From CAZAYB01 sp964489215 (GTDB lineage Bacteria; Planctomycetota; Phycisphaerae; Sedimentisphaerales; Anaerohalosphaeraceae), in the NCBI GenBank assembly GCA_964489215.1, contig CAZAYB010000079.1, positions 1 to 12,045 of the forward strand: a stretch of 12,045 nucleotides of DNA. The letters run 5' to 3'. Below, in pieces: positions 1 to 6,280 of this stretch; the first letter of the stretch is position 1; each line of letters begins with the position of its first letter. Position numbers and translations under genes: made by a program. Below the pieces are notes generated by a model. It was not told where the DNA came from and did no database searches. It saw only the letters and a list, made by a program, of their open reading frames with translations.

Positions 1-8
1 AAAAATAC

Positions 9-37
9 TTGACTTTATCTACCGAATTGATTATTAT
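9..37 (+). promoter_or_regulatory. sigma70-type promoter of the ilv operon
   Basis: TTGACT at 9-14 (5 of 6 to the -35 consensus) and TATTAT at 32-37 (5 of 6 to the -10 consensus) are separated by exactly 17 nt. Transcription would start near 44, leaving an untranslated leader of about 465 nt before ilvB. The call rests only on motif match and spacing. Confidence 0.6.
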
Positions 38-115
38 ACCTGCACTTGTTTATCGTGTTTTTGAACCGATAAAGAGCCTGTACACAGTATAAAACTGTGG
101 TTACAGCTATGCGGA

Positions 116-147
116 AGGGCAAAAAACCCTGATTTGAGGGCTTTTTC
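116..147 (+). promoter_or_regulatory. small terminator-like hairpin with competing pairing in the ilv leader
   Basis: CCCT (127-130) can pair with AGGG (137-140) around the loop GATTTG; outside a single bulged C (141), A122-126 can pair with T142-146, giving a short hairpin ending in a U run. The same CCCT can instead pair with an upstream AGGG (116-119). The two pairings exclude each other, as in a terminator/anti-terminator switch. The stems are only 4 GC-rich pairs, so this is suggestive only. Confidence 0.3.
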
Positions 148-232
148 GTGCGTTGCGAAATTGTCAGCGAGTCGGACAGCTTATTAAGCCGCAATAGCTG
201 GGATAACATAACTTGTTTTCAGGAGAATAATT

Positions 233-358
233 ATGTACGAAAGCACTTCTGTTGCCGTTTATCATGCGGTCCGGTCAATTTTGCCTTCTCAAAGGGTGGG
301 TCCTTTGCCACTAAGTAAATCCAATATTACTTTTGCAGATAATGTGGCAGTGCACTAA
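233..358 (+). CDS. 41-aa leader ORF upstream of ilvB (candidate attenuation peptide)
   Basis: This small ORF begins with ATG at 233 and stops with TAA at 356-358. An AGGAG at 221-225 lies 7 nt before the ATG, an ideal ribosome binding site and at least as good as that of ilvB. The peptide starts MYESTSVAVYHAVRSIL and has 6 Val, 3 Leu and 2 Ile in 41 residues (about 27 percent), enriched but not in a long run as in enteric ilv leader peptides. Its stop codon lies in the loop of the stem-loop 332-369, so a ribosome reaching the end would melt that stem. Position between promoter and ilvB fits a regulatory upstream ORF, but it could also be an unrelated small protein. I do not recognise the sequence. 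Confidence 0.5.
   Translation: MYESTSVAVYHAVRSILPSQRVGPLPLSKSNITFADNVAVH
290..307 (+). promoter_or_regulatory. stem-loop inside the leader ORF
   Basis: CAAAGG (290-295) and CCTTTG (302-307) form a perfect 6-bp stem around the 6-nt loop GTGGGT. The AGGGTGG within it resembles the start of a T-box sequence, but no other T-box element is visible. Confidence 0.35.
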
Positions 359-369
359 CAATCTGCAAA
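332..369 (+). promoter_or_regulatory. stem-loop enclosing the leader ORF stop codon
   Basis: TTTGCAGAT (332-340) and ATCTGCAAA (361-369) are perfect 9-bp inverted repeats with a 20-nt loop that contains the TAA stop (356-358) of the leader ORF. Translation to the stop would open this stem; a stall further upstream would let it form. That geometry suits translation-coupled control. Confidence 0.5.
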
Positions 370-370
370 T

Positions 371-401
371 AAGCAACTTACGTTAAAGGGTAAGCTTGCT
401 T
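371..401 (+). promoter_or_regulatory. strong stem-loop following the leader ORF
   Basis: AAGCAA-CTTAC (371-381) pairs with GTAAG-C-TTGCTT (390-401), giving 11 bp with one bulged C (395) and an 8-nt loop. It follows the 332-369 hairpin directly. Only a broken T-rich stretch follows, so it is a poor intrinsic terminator on its own and may act in pausing or RNA protection. Confidence 0.45.
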
Positions 402-510
402 TCTCGGTTATTTACTAATAGAGATGCAGGGTGAACCTTTACTTATTATTTTTGTAAATTTGACTCTAAAAATATAAATTATGTAAATTAAAGTATTGTG
501 AGAGGTAATT

Positions 511-2238
511 ATGTCAGACTTAAAAACTAATAAAGCCGGGAAGTCCGTTTCAAAGCGTAAGACCGGCTCACAGATTATCGTAGACACGCTTAAGGAGCTT
601 GGTGTCGAAACAATGTTCGGATACCTTGGCGGTGTTGTACTTCCTTTATTTGACAAGCTTTACGATTCAGATATAAAATTCATTATTCCCCGCCATGAGC
701 AGGGTGGATGCCATATGGCTGATGCTTATGCCAGGTCAACCGGCAAAGTGGGAGTAGTTATTGCAACCTCCGGTCCTGGTGCTACGAACTTAACAACAGG
801 CCTGGCTACGGCTATGATGGATTCGGTACCAATTGTCGCATTAACAGGCCAGGTAAGAACGGAACTTATAGGAAATGACGCATTTCAGGAAGCTGATACT
901 ACAGGGATAACAAGGCCGGTTACAAAGCATAACTGTATCGTAAAGGACGTTAAAAACCTTTCCCGTACAATCAAAGAAGCGTTTTTTATCGCTCAAAGCG
1001 GCCGACCCGGTCCTGTTCTAATAGATCTGCCTGTTGACATTGAAGTTTCCGAGTGTGAACACAACCTTAATGAAGAAATGGACTTGCCAGGCTACCGTAT
1101 AAAGACCAAAGGTCATTCAAGGCAGATTGCAAACGCAGCAGAGGCAATAAACAATTCGCAAAGACCGGTTTTGTATGTAGGCGGCGGTGTAATTATATCA
1201 AACGCTTCAGAGGAGCTGCGGGGCTTGGCTAAAAAAGCCAATTTACCTGTTACAACGACTTTTCTTGGTCTGGGAAGTTATGATCAGACTTGTCCGGAAT
1301 CACTTGATATGCTTGGAATGCACGGTTCTGCATACGCCAATTATGCAGTTCAGGAGGCGGATCTGCTTATAGCTGTGGGCGCCCGTTTTGACGACAGGGT
1401 AACAGGTAAACTGAAAACCTTTGCACCAAACGCTAAAATAATTCATATTGATATAGATCCTTCGAGTATATCCAAGAATGTCATGGTTGACATTCCTGTT
1501 GTAGGTGATGCCAAAAAGATTCTGCATGCCCTGACCGCTGAAGTTACTCATAAAGAGCGTAAGCAGTGGTTTGATAAGATAGCAGACTGGAAACTGAGAT
1601 ATCCTTTCCGTTATGACAAGAACAGTTCTTCTTTAAAGCCTCAGTATGTTATTGAGGAAATCTGGCGTCAGACAAAAGGTGATGCTACTATCGTGACCGG
1701 AGTCGGTCAACACCAGATGTGGTCAGCTCAGTTTTTTAAGTTTTCAAGGCCCAGGCAGTTTATCAGCTCGGGGGGGCTGGGTACCATGGGTTTTGGTTTG
1801 CCAGCTGCAATCGGTGCCCAGGTAGCTAAGCCTGATGAAACAGTAATAGACATTGACGGTGACAGCAGCTTCAACATGACCCTGACAGAGATATCTACAG
1901 CGGTTATGTATGATTTACCCATTAAGGTAGCGATACTAAACAACGGTTATATGGGTATGGTCAGGCAGTGGCAGGAGCTGTTTTATGAGAGGCGTTATTC
2001 TCAAAGCTCGCTTAAGAATCCGGATTTCGCTAAAGTTGCCGAGGCTCTTGGGGCAGTTGGTATTAGTGTGACCGAAAAGGGCCAGGCATCGGGAGCGATA
2101 GAGAATATGCTTTCGGAGAAACGGCCCTGTGTTGTAGATTTTCATGTTGAGCGCGAAGAAAACGTCTGGCCGATGGTACCTGCAGGTAAAAGCCTTCACG
2201 AGATGGATGGTTTGGACGTTTTTGAGAGTATGGCATAA
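511..2238 (+). CDS. ilvB: acetolactate (acetohydroxyacid) synthase large subunit
   Basis: Thiamine-diphosphate enzyme that condenses pyruvate with pyruvate or 2-oxobutyrate, the first common step of valine, leucine and isoleucine synthesis; cytoplasmic. At 575 aa it has the normal family length. The N-terminal pyrimidine-binding domain carries the catalytic Glu63 in RHEQGG, ATSGPGATN (85-93) and the AHAS signature FQEADTTGITRP (125-136). The FAD-associated middle domain spans roughly 200-340. The C-terminal domain has SSGGLGTMGFGLPAA (419-433) and the ThDP/Mg motif starting at GDSS (450-453), with Asn477/478 as second metal ligands, followed by the MVRQWQ block (483-488). The ATG at 511 is chosen because AGAGG (501-505) lies 5 nt upstream. 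It is the first enzyme gene of the operon, 28 nt before ilvN. Enzyme versions used only for catabolism (AlsS) lack a small subunit; the adjacent ilvN makes the biosynthetic role clear. Confidence 0.97.
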   Translation: MSDLKTNKAGKSVSKRKTGSQIIVDTLKELGVETMFGYLGGVVLPLFDKLYDSDIKFIIPRHEQGGCHMADAYARSTGKVGVVIATSGPGATNLTTGLATAMMDSVPIVALTGQVRTELIGNDAFQEADTTGITRPVTKHNCIVKDVKNLSRTIKEAFFIAQSGRPGPVLIDLPVDIEVSECEHNLNEEMDLPGYRIKTKGHSRQIANAAEAINNSQRPVLYVGGGVIISNASEELRGLAKKANLPVTTTFLGLGSYDQTCPESLDMLGMHGSAYANYAVQEADLLIAVGARFDDRVTGKLKTFAPNAKIIHIDIDPSSISKNVMVDIPVVGDAKKILHALTAEVTHKERKQWFDKIADWKLRYPFRYDKNSSSLKPQYVIEEIWRQTKGDATIVTGVGQHQMWSAQFFKFSRPRQFISSGGLGTMGFGLPAAIGAQVAKPDETVIDIDGDSSFNMTLTEISTAVMYDLPIKVAILNNGYMGMVRQWQELFYERRYSQSSLKNPDFAKVAEALGAVGISVTEKGQASGAIENMLSEKRPCVVDFHVEREENVWPMVPAGKSLHEMDGLDVFESMA

Positions 2239-2266
2239 GATAATATATTAAAAGGAGATAGAAGAA

Positions 2267-2770
2267 ATGAAGCATATAATAAGCGCATTGGTTCAAAACA
2301 AGCCCGGGGTTTTGGCGCATGTAGCGGGGATGTTTGCTGCCAGGGCATTTAATATTGATTCACTTGCGGTAGGCAGGACAGATGATCCGAGCCTTAGTCG
2401 CATGACAATAGTAGTTCTCGGCGATGATAAGGTTGTCGAGCAGGTAAGGAAACAGCTTGAGAAGATTGTTTCGGTGGTTAAGGTTAAGGATTTTGTCGGT
2501 CAGAACGTGGTAGCCCGTGACCTTATGCTTATCTCGATAGCGGCGACCCCGGAAAAAAGGCCGGAAATTCTTGCTTTGATAGAGATGTTCAACGCAAAAG
2601 TAGTGGACATCGGCTCAAAATTTGTTATGGTAGAGGTGGCCGGTCCTGAAACCAAGATAGAGGCTTTTATAGATTCCTGCAGGCCTTACGGTATAAAAAA
2701 TGTGGTTCGTACCGGTACAGTAGCGATGGCTCGTCAAAGCCGAGTGCAGATGTCAACAGTAAACTTTTAA
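2267..2770 (+). CDS. ilvN: acetolactate synthase regulatory small subunit
   Basis: Regulatory subunit that stimulates IlvB and mediates feedback inhibition, usually by valine. The 167-aa protein has the long-type architecture: an N-terminal ACT domain (about 1-75, starting KHIISALVQNKPGVLAHVAGMF) and a C-terminal domain (about 85-160) with the conserved MLISIAATPEKRPEI and the segment around GSKFVMVEVAG. Length and motifs match the ~160-aa IlvN/IlvH family. A full ribosome binding site, AAAGGAGAT (2251-2259), precedes the ATG. The gene is followed directly by ilvC: the last A of its stop codon is the A of an upstream out-of-use ATG, but the real ilvC start lies 26 nt further on. Confidence 0.95.
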   Translation: MKHIISALVQNKPGVLAHVAGMFAARAFNIDSLAVGRTDDPSLSRMTIVVLGDDKVVEQVRKQLEKIVSVVKVKDFVGQNVVARDLMLISIAATPEKRPEILALIEMFNAKVVDIGSKFVMVEVAGPETKIEAFIDSCRPYGIKNVVRTGTVAMARQSRVQMSTVNF

Positions 2771-2780
2771 TGAGCAGGAT

Positions 2781-2786
2781 AAGGAG
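2781..2786 (+). promoter_or_regulatory. ribosome binding site deciding the ilvC start
   Basis: AAGGAG lies 10 nt before the ATG at 2797. An in-frame ATG at 2770 overlaps the ilvN stop but has no such site of its own, and its extra nine residues do not belong to the IlvC family N-terminus. Confidence 0.7.
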
Positions 2787-2796
2787 AGCAAATCAG

Positions 2797-3798
2797 ATGG
2801 CAAAGATATATTATGAAGCGGAAGCACCTCTTGATGCACTTAAAGACAAGACGGTAGCGGTAATTGGTTACGGCAGTCAGGGACATGCTCACAGTCAGAA
2901 TCTTCGGGACAGCGGTGTTAATGTAAAGGTTGCCGAGCTTGAGGGCACGGACAATTATAACCTTGCCAAAGAGCACGGATTTGAGCCTATGGGAGCATCA
3001 GAAGCTGTTCAGCAGGCTGATCTTATAATCGTAACCCTTCCAGATGAGGTTCAGCCTATGGTTTATGAAAAGGAGATAGGCCCTAATCTTTCAGAAGGCA
3101 AGACACTTGGTTTTTGTCATGGTTTCAATATCAATTTTGGTTATATAACTCCTCCTGAAAATGTAAATGTTGTGATGGTGGCTCCTAAAGGTCCCGGCCA
3201 TCTTGTTCGCAGTGAGTATGTAAAAGGGGGAGGTGTTCCCTGTCTTGTAGCTGTTAAGCAGGACCCTTCCGGTAATGCCAAGGATATTGCCCTTGCATGG
3301 GCTAATGGTATCGGGGGAGCACGTGCGGGAATATTGGAGACAACTTATAAGGAAGAAACCGAGACAGATCTGTTCGGTGAGCAGGTTGTACTTTGCGGAG
3401 GTTTGACAGCTCTAATCAAGGCTGGTTTTGAGACATTAATTGAGGCAGGTTATCAGCCTGAGGTTGCTTATTTTGAGTGTATGCATGAGGTCAAGCTTAT
3501 TGTAGATCTTATGTATCAGGGCGGTATTAACTATATGCGTTACAGCGTCAGCAATACAGCAGAATGGGGCGATCTTATAACCGGTCCTAAGATAATAGAC
3601 AAGAAGGCTAAAAAGACGATGAAAAAGGTTCTTTCAGAGATTCAGTCGGGTAAATTTGCTAAAGAATGGATCGAAGAGTATAAAGGCGGCATGAAAAACT
3701 TCAAAAAGCTTTATGATCAGGACCATGATCATCCGATAGAAAAGGTAGGCAAGGATCTTCGCAGAATGATGAAGTGGATTGATGCTAAAGAAGTATAA
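2797..3798 (+). CDS. ilvC: ketol-acid reductoisomerase, class I, probable NADH type
   Basis: Mg-dependent isomeroreductase that turns acetolactate or acetohydroxybutyrate into dihydroxy acids, second step of branched-chain amino acid synthesis. From the ATG at 2797 it has 333 aa, the usual class I length. The Rossmann motif GYGSQGHAH is at 24-32, the catalytic Lys131 in APKGPGH, metal ligands Asp191, Glu195 (DLFGE) and Glu227, Glu231 (ECMHE), and Ser252 in SVSNTAEWGD. The cofactor loop after the second beta strand reads VAELEGTDNY: the residues that hold the NADPH 2'-phosphate in typical enzymes (Arg, Ser and Ser/Thr, family positions 47, 50, 52) are here Leu48, Thr51 and Asn53, with Glu47, Glu49 and Asp52 around them. 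Function is certain; NADH preference is inference from that loop. Confidence 0.97.
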   Translation: MAKIYYEAEAPLDALKDKTVAVIGYGSQGHAHSQNLRDSGVNVKVAELEGTDNYNLAKEHGFEPMGASEAVQQADLIIVTLPDEVQPMVYEKEIGPNLSEGKTLGFCHGFNINFGYITPPENVNVVMVAPKGPGHLVRSEYVKGGGVPCLVAVKQDPSGNAKDIALAWANGIGGARAGILETTYKEETETDLFGEQVVLCGGLTALIKAGFETLIEAGYQPEVAYFECMHEVKLIVDLMYQGGINYMRYSVSNTAEWGDLITGPKIIDKKAKKTMKKVLSEIQSGKFAKEWIEEYKGGMKNFKKLYDQDHDHPIEKVGKDLRRMMKWIDAKEV

Positions 3799-3870
3799 TA
3801 ACTTCACTTAAGTGTCTTTTGGTTTTGCGGGACTTCTAAAGAAAAATGGAATTAATTGCAGGGATCAGCA

Positions 3871-4647
3871 ATGAAAAAAAGAATGATTTTCGCGGTTTTG
3901 TTTTTATTGGCAGTGATTATTTCAGGATGCGGTTATCTTGAAGAGCCTGTTGACAGAATGAGTTTCGGTCCTTCGCCTCAGACGGCGGAGCTTCCTGAGA
4001 ATTATTTTGCTATAGATGTTGGTCAAAGCACAGCTGCGGAAGTTCTTGAGGTTATTAACCGTCCGGATTGCGAGCTGATGAGTCAAAGTGAAAGTTCGAT
4101 AGTTTCCTGGGGTAACGGTAAGAAAGGTTACCGGATGTGGCTTACTATGGCGAGTTTTGCTGAAGAGGATGTTACGGTAACCCGTAAATATTTTCTTGCG
4201 GTCGATGAGAAAAGTTATCACCTTTTTGCCGAGGATCAGAAGCTTTTCTTTGCCTTTGAGGGTATTATCGATTCTGAGCTTCTTGACAGAAACTTTACCA
4301 GCAGGGATCAGCGTAAGATAGCTGTTTTTAATCGAATATTTGAAAACTTCAAGGATGATATCAGGTCTTTGGTTTCCGATGGCGAAACTTTGAGGTCTTC
4401 TGATCTTACTGTCAGGCAGACGTTGAACGGTATAGTTAACAAACTTGAGCAGTCGCCCAGTCTTGCTTCGAAACTTGTTGAAAAAGATGGTCTGAAGTTT
4501 GATCATATGACAATGGGACCCGGTAAGGTCAGAATGATTATTTTGGATGACAGGGCAGAGCTTATGGTTAAAATCGGCTACCGGCCCTTTGGTTTTGAGT
4601 TTAATCTCGATTTTGACGAGATGGGTGATATGAAAGGCGGTAATTAA
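3871..4647 (+). CDS. lipoprotein of unknown function, weakly BamE/SmpA-like N-terminal motif
   Basis: A 258-aa lipoprotein. Residues 1-20 form a clear signal peptide with a charged start (MKKR), a hydrophobic core and the lipobox ISGC, with Cys20 as the lipidated residue. The segment IDVGQSTAAEVLEVINRPD (48-66) recalls the G-x-T/S-x-x-x-V-L-x-x-x-x-x-P pattern of BamE/OmlA-like proteins; the rest (mixed alpha/beta, about 80-250) I do not recognise. The ATG at 3871 is preferred over an in-frame TTG at 3856 because AGGGA (3860-3864) is well placed and the signal peptide then starts at residue 1. It lies 72 nt after ilvC with no obvious promoter and before the strong terminator, so it is probably co-transcribed with the ilv genes, though a functional link is not evident. 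Confidence 0.8.
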   Translation: MKKRMIFAVLFLLAVIISGCGYLEEPVDRMSFGPSPQTAELPENYFAIDVGQSTAAEVLEVINRPDCELMSQSESSIVSWGNGKKGYRMWLTMASFAEEDVTVTRKYFLAVDEKSYHLFAEDQKLFFAFEGIIDSELLDRNFTSRDQRKIAVFNRIFENFKDDIRSLVSDGETLRSSDLTVRQTLNGIVNKLEQSPSLASKLVEKDGLKFDHMTMGPGKVRMIILDDRAELMVKIGYRPFGFEFNLDFDEMGDMKGGN

Positions 4648-4660
4648 CTATAGAGCTGCG

Positions 4661-4681
4661 CTTAAGGCACTCTTAAGTTTT
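4661..4681 (+). terminator. weak hairpin ahead of the main terminator
   Basis: CTTAAG (4661-4666) and CTTAAG (4672-4677) pair around GCACT, followed by four T. Only two GC pairs; it may be an accessory terminator or chance. Confidence 0.25.
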
Positions 4682-4703
4682 CGGCATAAAAGATGACTGA
4701 ATG

Positions 4704-4741
4704 AAAAAAGGGACAGATAGTTATCTGTCCCTTTTTGTTTT
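4704..4741. terminator. bidirectional intrinsic terminator
   Basis: AAAAAGGGACAGATA (4705-4719) is perfectly repeated inverted at 4722-4736, so at least 13 bp can pair, with GC-rich GGGACAG/CTGTCCC flanked by an A run and a T run. Either strand therefore gives a hairpin followed by a U tract. It lies between the ilv-lipoprotein operon (plus) and the converging nrdR operon (minus), and can stop both. Confidence 0.9.
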
Positions 4742-4748
4742 AAAGGTG

Positions 4749-4836
4749 CCCAGGCAGTTTTCGAAAAATATTAAAAGGGCTGAAATACCATGTTTTCTCC
4801 CTTATTCGGGCAAATTCCGTTTTACCACTGCCTGGG
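4749..4836. repeat. 9-bp inverted repeat between convergent operons
   Basis: CCCAGGCAG (4749-4757) and CTGCCTGGG (4828-4836) are perfect inverted repeats enclosing 70 AT-rich nt. They lie in the 3' untranslated region of the minus-strand operon. Could be a long-range hairpin in that transcript's tail or a remnant; no gene is seen inside. Confidence 0.4.
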
Positions 4837-4863
4837 ACGGGTCTCCTTTTCCGCTCGGTCATA

Positions 4864-5412
4864 TTATACTGCTACCGCTTCGAGGCTTCTTTGTGCGGTT
4901 AACATTGCATCTGTTTGTTCTTTTACTATTACGCTTATCAACTCTGTAGTTACTGATGAGACTTCCATTGCCAGCACCCTTTGTTCGACTGTTGATGCGA
5001 TTGCTCTTGCCAGGTCTCTGTTGATGGCACCTGAGGCGACAAGTTTTTTTACAATAACTCCCTTGTCCCATTTACTTGCGTTATCAGGATCATCTCTTTT
5101 GAAAGAGTTTATAACTGACATTCTGTTTCTTTTTATTTTTCTGTTGAGCCTGTGTTCATTAAGTTTTTTTGCGGCGTTTTGATAGCCTGTTCCCTGGAGA
5201 ACGCTCATCACAAGAAGGTGTACCTGTTCGCTCTTTAGAAGCTGAGAATCCTGTTTTTTATAGAAATAAAAAGTTATTGCTTCTGCGAGCTGCTCGGCGG
5301 TAAAGACAGAGGCCTGGTCCACAAGAGCCAAAGCATTGTTTAATGTACCGAATACTTTTGTATGTTTATAATCTTCAATAACTCCATCTTCCTTGAGTAC
5401 CCTTATTTTCAT
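4864..5412 (-). CDS. stand-alone ATP-cone protein, downstream of nrdR
   Basis: A 182-aa protein whose residues 1-95 form an ATP-cone (PF03477-type) nucleotide-binding domain: MKIRVLKEDGVIEDYKHTKV matches the first strands, and the segment SEQVHLLVMSVLQGTGYQNAAKK (61-83) with EHR (86-88) matches the final helices, as in NrdR and ribonucleotide reductases. There is no zinc ribbon and no reductase domain. Residues 115-170 (SKWDKGVIVKKLVASGAI onward) look like a second helical half of an ATP-cone-like fold. The start at 5412 is preferred over an in-frame TTG at 5460 because AGGAGGT (5425-5419) lies 6 nt upstream and the TTG overlaps the nrdR end. The gap to nrdR is 37 nt, so the two are surely one transcript. 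It may sense nucleotides together with NrdR; that role is inference. Confidence 0.85.
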   Translation of the reverse strand: MKIRVLKEDGVIEDYKHTKVFGTLNNALALVDQASVFTAEQLAEAITFYFYKKQDSQLLKSEQVHLLVMSVLQGTGYQNAAKKLNEHRLNRKIKRNRMSVINSFKRDDPDNASKWDKGVIVKKLVASGAINRDLARAIASTVEQRVLAMEVSSVTTELISVIVKEQTDAMLTAQRSLEAVAV

Positions 5413-5418
5413 TTTATT

Positions 5419-5425
5419 ACCTCCT
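5419..5425 (-). promoter_or_regulatory. ribosome binding site of the ATP-cone gene
   Basis: On the minus strand AGGAGGT precedes the ATG at 5412 by 6 nt. It is the strongest such site in the window and fixes the start. Confidence 0.8.
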
Positions 5426-5449
5426 GTAAAAGGGTGAAGTTTAGGGCTT

Positions 5450-5941
5450 TCAGTGTTCAAAAAGTTTTGGCTGGCCGGGCACTTCTATTTGATTAAGGGC
5501 CTGGCTAACTTCTTCAATGAGGTCACCTGCATCCACAAATTCTCGGTAGACGCTCGCAAATCTTATGTATGCGACTTTATCAATTTCTCTTAGGTGTTTC
5601 ATTACGCTTTCACCTATGAAATCAGATGAGACTTCCTTTTCGAAACATCTGAAAATGTCTTCTTCAGTTCGGTCTGCTATTTCCTGAATCTGGTCTGAGG
5701 TTACTTTTCTTTTGTAGCATGCTTTTTTGATCCCCAGCAGGACTTTCTCCCTGTCGTATGGTATTCTTGAGCCATCTTTTTTAATTACATTTAGTCTTGA
5801 GCTTTCACCAATCTTCTCATAGGTTGTAAATCTTCTTTTGCATTCAATGCATTGCCTTCTTCTTCTAATCACTCTTGCCCCTTCGCTGGAGCGTGAATCG
5901 ACGACTTTATCGTTGTCAGATTTGCAATAAGGGCATCTCAT
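5450..5941 (-). CDS. nrdR: transcriptional repressor NrdR
   Basis: Zinc-ribbon/ATP-cone repressor of ribonucleotide reductase genes that responds to the ATP/dATP balance. At 163 aa it is of typical length (150-170). The zinc ribbon uses Cys3, Cys6, Cys31 and Cys34 (MRCPYC and CIEC), with the arginine-rich RVIRRRRQC and RRFTTYE segments conserved in the family. The ATP-cone spans about 49-139, beginning LNVIKKDGSRIPYDREKV and ending VAYIRFASVYREF. AGGAA stands 7 nt before the ATG. It is the first gene of a two-gene minus-strand operon. No reductase gene is present in the window, so its targets are elsewhere, apart from the likely autoregulation seen in its promoter. Confidence 0.97.
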   Translation of the reverse strand: MRCPYCKSDNDKVVDSRSSEGARVIRRRRQCIECKRRFTTYEKIGESSRLNVIKKDGSRIPYDREKVLLGIKKACYKRKVTSDQIQEIADRTEEDIFRCFEKEVSSDFIGESVMKHLREIDKVAYIRFASVYREFVDAGDLIEEVSQALNQIEVPGQPKLFEH

Positions 5942-5960
5942 TTTAATTTCCTGCTGAAGG

Positions 5961-5976
5961 CCACAATATCTTGGTT
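5961..5976. promoter_or_regulatory. NrdR box 1 near the nrdR transcription start
   Basis: CCACAATATCTTGGTT keeps the core CAATAT-CTTG of the NrdR box and matches about 12 of 16 positions. It starts 29 bp from box 2, close to three helical turns, as expected for tandem NrdR boxes, though slightly short of the common 31-32 bp. Confidence 0.45.
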
Positions 5977-5979
5977 TTA

Positions 5980-6010
5980 TTTATATTACTATCAATATAT
6001 TGTGTGTCAA
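5980..6010 (-). promoter_or_regulatory. nrdR promoter
   Basis: On the minus strand a perfect TTGACA lies at 6010-6005. AT-rich -10 candidates follow: TAATAT at 5988-5983 (16-nt spacer), ATATAA at 5986-5981 (18 nt) or TATAAA at 5985-5980 (19 nt). The exact -10 cannot be fixed by eye. Transcription would start around 5973-5977. Confidence 0.55.
5990..6005. promoter_or_regulatory. NrdR box 2 in the nrdR promoter spacer
   Basis: TATCAATATATTGTGT matches the NrdR-box consensus (acaCwATATATwGtgt) at 13 of 16 positions, with a perfect right half. It fills the spacer between the -35 and -10, an ideal place for repression. Confidence 0.6.
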
Positions 6011-6280
6011 TTAATTTTTAATATAAAACTAACCTCGGTAAGCTGAAAGGGCTGTTAATAACTTTTAAGTTGTGCTGTATCTACTTTTGATACAGGAACT
6101 AACAGTAGGCGTTTTAAGTTGCTAACAGGAGGGATTTTTTTGTAAAAAGTTTCAGTTTCAGGGTATTTTGCGGTTAGTAATTAGGGGTTTTTTTAGTGTT
6201 AATTAAGCATTCGGCTTATTGAGGAGGAAGGGTTATTGTGCAAAATGTGTATAAAAGAATATTTTTTTGAAAGGGTTTTT
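6011..6280. other. intergenic region between nrdR and the superoxide dismutase gene
   Basis: No gene seen. It holds a hairpin CTGTATC/GATACAG (6075-6081, 6089-6095; 7-nt loop, no U run after it), a direct repeat TTTTAAGTTG (6063-6072 and 6112-6121, 49 nt apart) and a GAGGAGG (6221-6227) 8 nt before a TTG at 6236. No convincing plus-strand promoter was found, although the dismutase gene must be transcribed from here or by read-through from outside. Confidence 0.4.

Noticed and set aside
290..440. T-box riboswitch in the ilv leader (AGGGTGG at 293-299, AGGGTGAACC at 428-437)
   Set aside because: Only fragments of the T-box motif match, no stem I or specifier loop is visible, and no terminator follows; a coding leader fits better.
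460..489. second promoter close to ilvB (TTGACT 460-465, TAAATT 484-489)
   Set aside because: The spacer is 18 nt, the -10 is weak and the region is simply AT-rich; the promoter at 9-37 is much better.
2770..2796. ilvC start at the ATG overlapping the ilvN stop
   Set aside because: The strong AAGGAG (2781-2786) lies inside this extension and serves the ATG at 2797, where the family N-terminus begins.
3805..3814. terminator after ilvC (palindrome CACTTAAGTG)
   Set aside because: Only three pairs can form around a TTAA loop, and the T-rich stretch after it is interrupted; the lipoprotein gene is probably read through.
3922..4506. 194-aa minus-strand open frame
   Set aside because: It lies wholly inside the lipoprotein gene, antisense to it, with no signal peptide, domain or ribosome binding site.
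4790..5182. 130-aa plus-strand open frame with hydrophobic stretches
   Set aside because: It is antisense to the ATP-cone gene, whose domain and ribosome binding site are clear.
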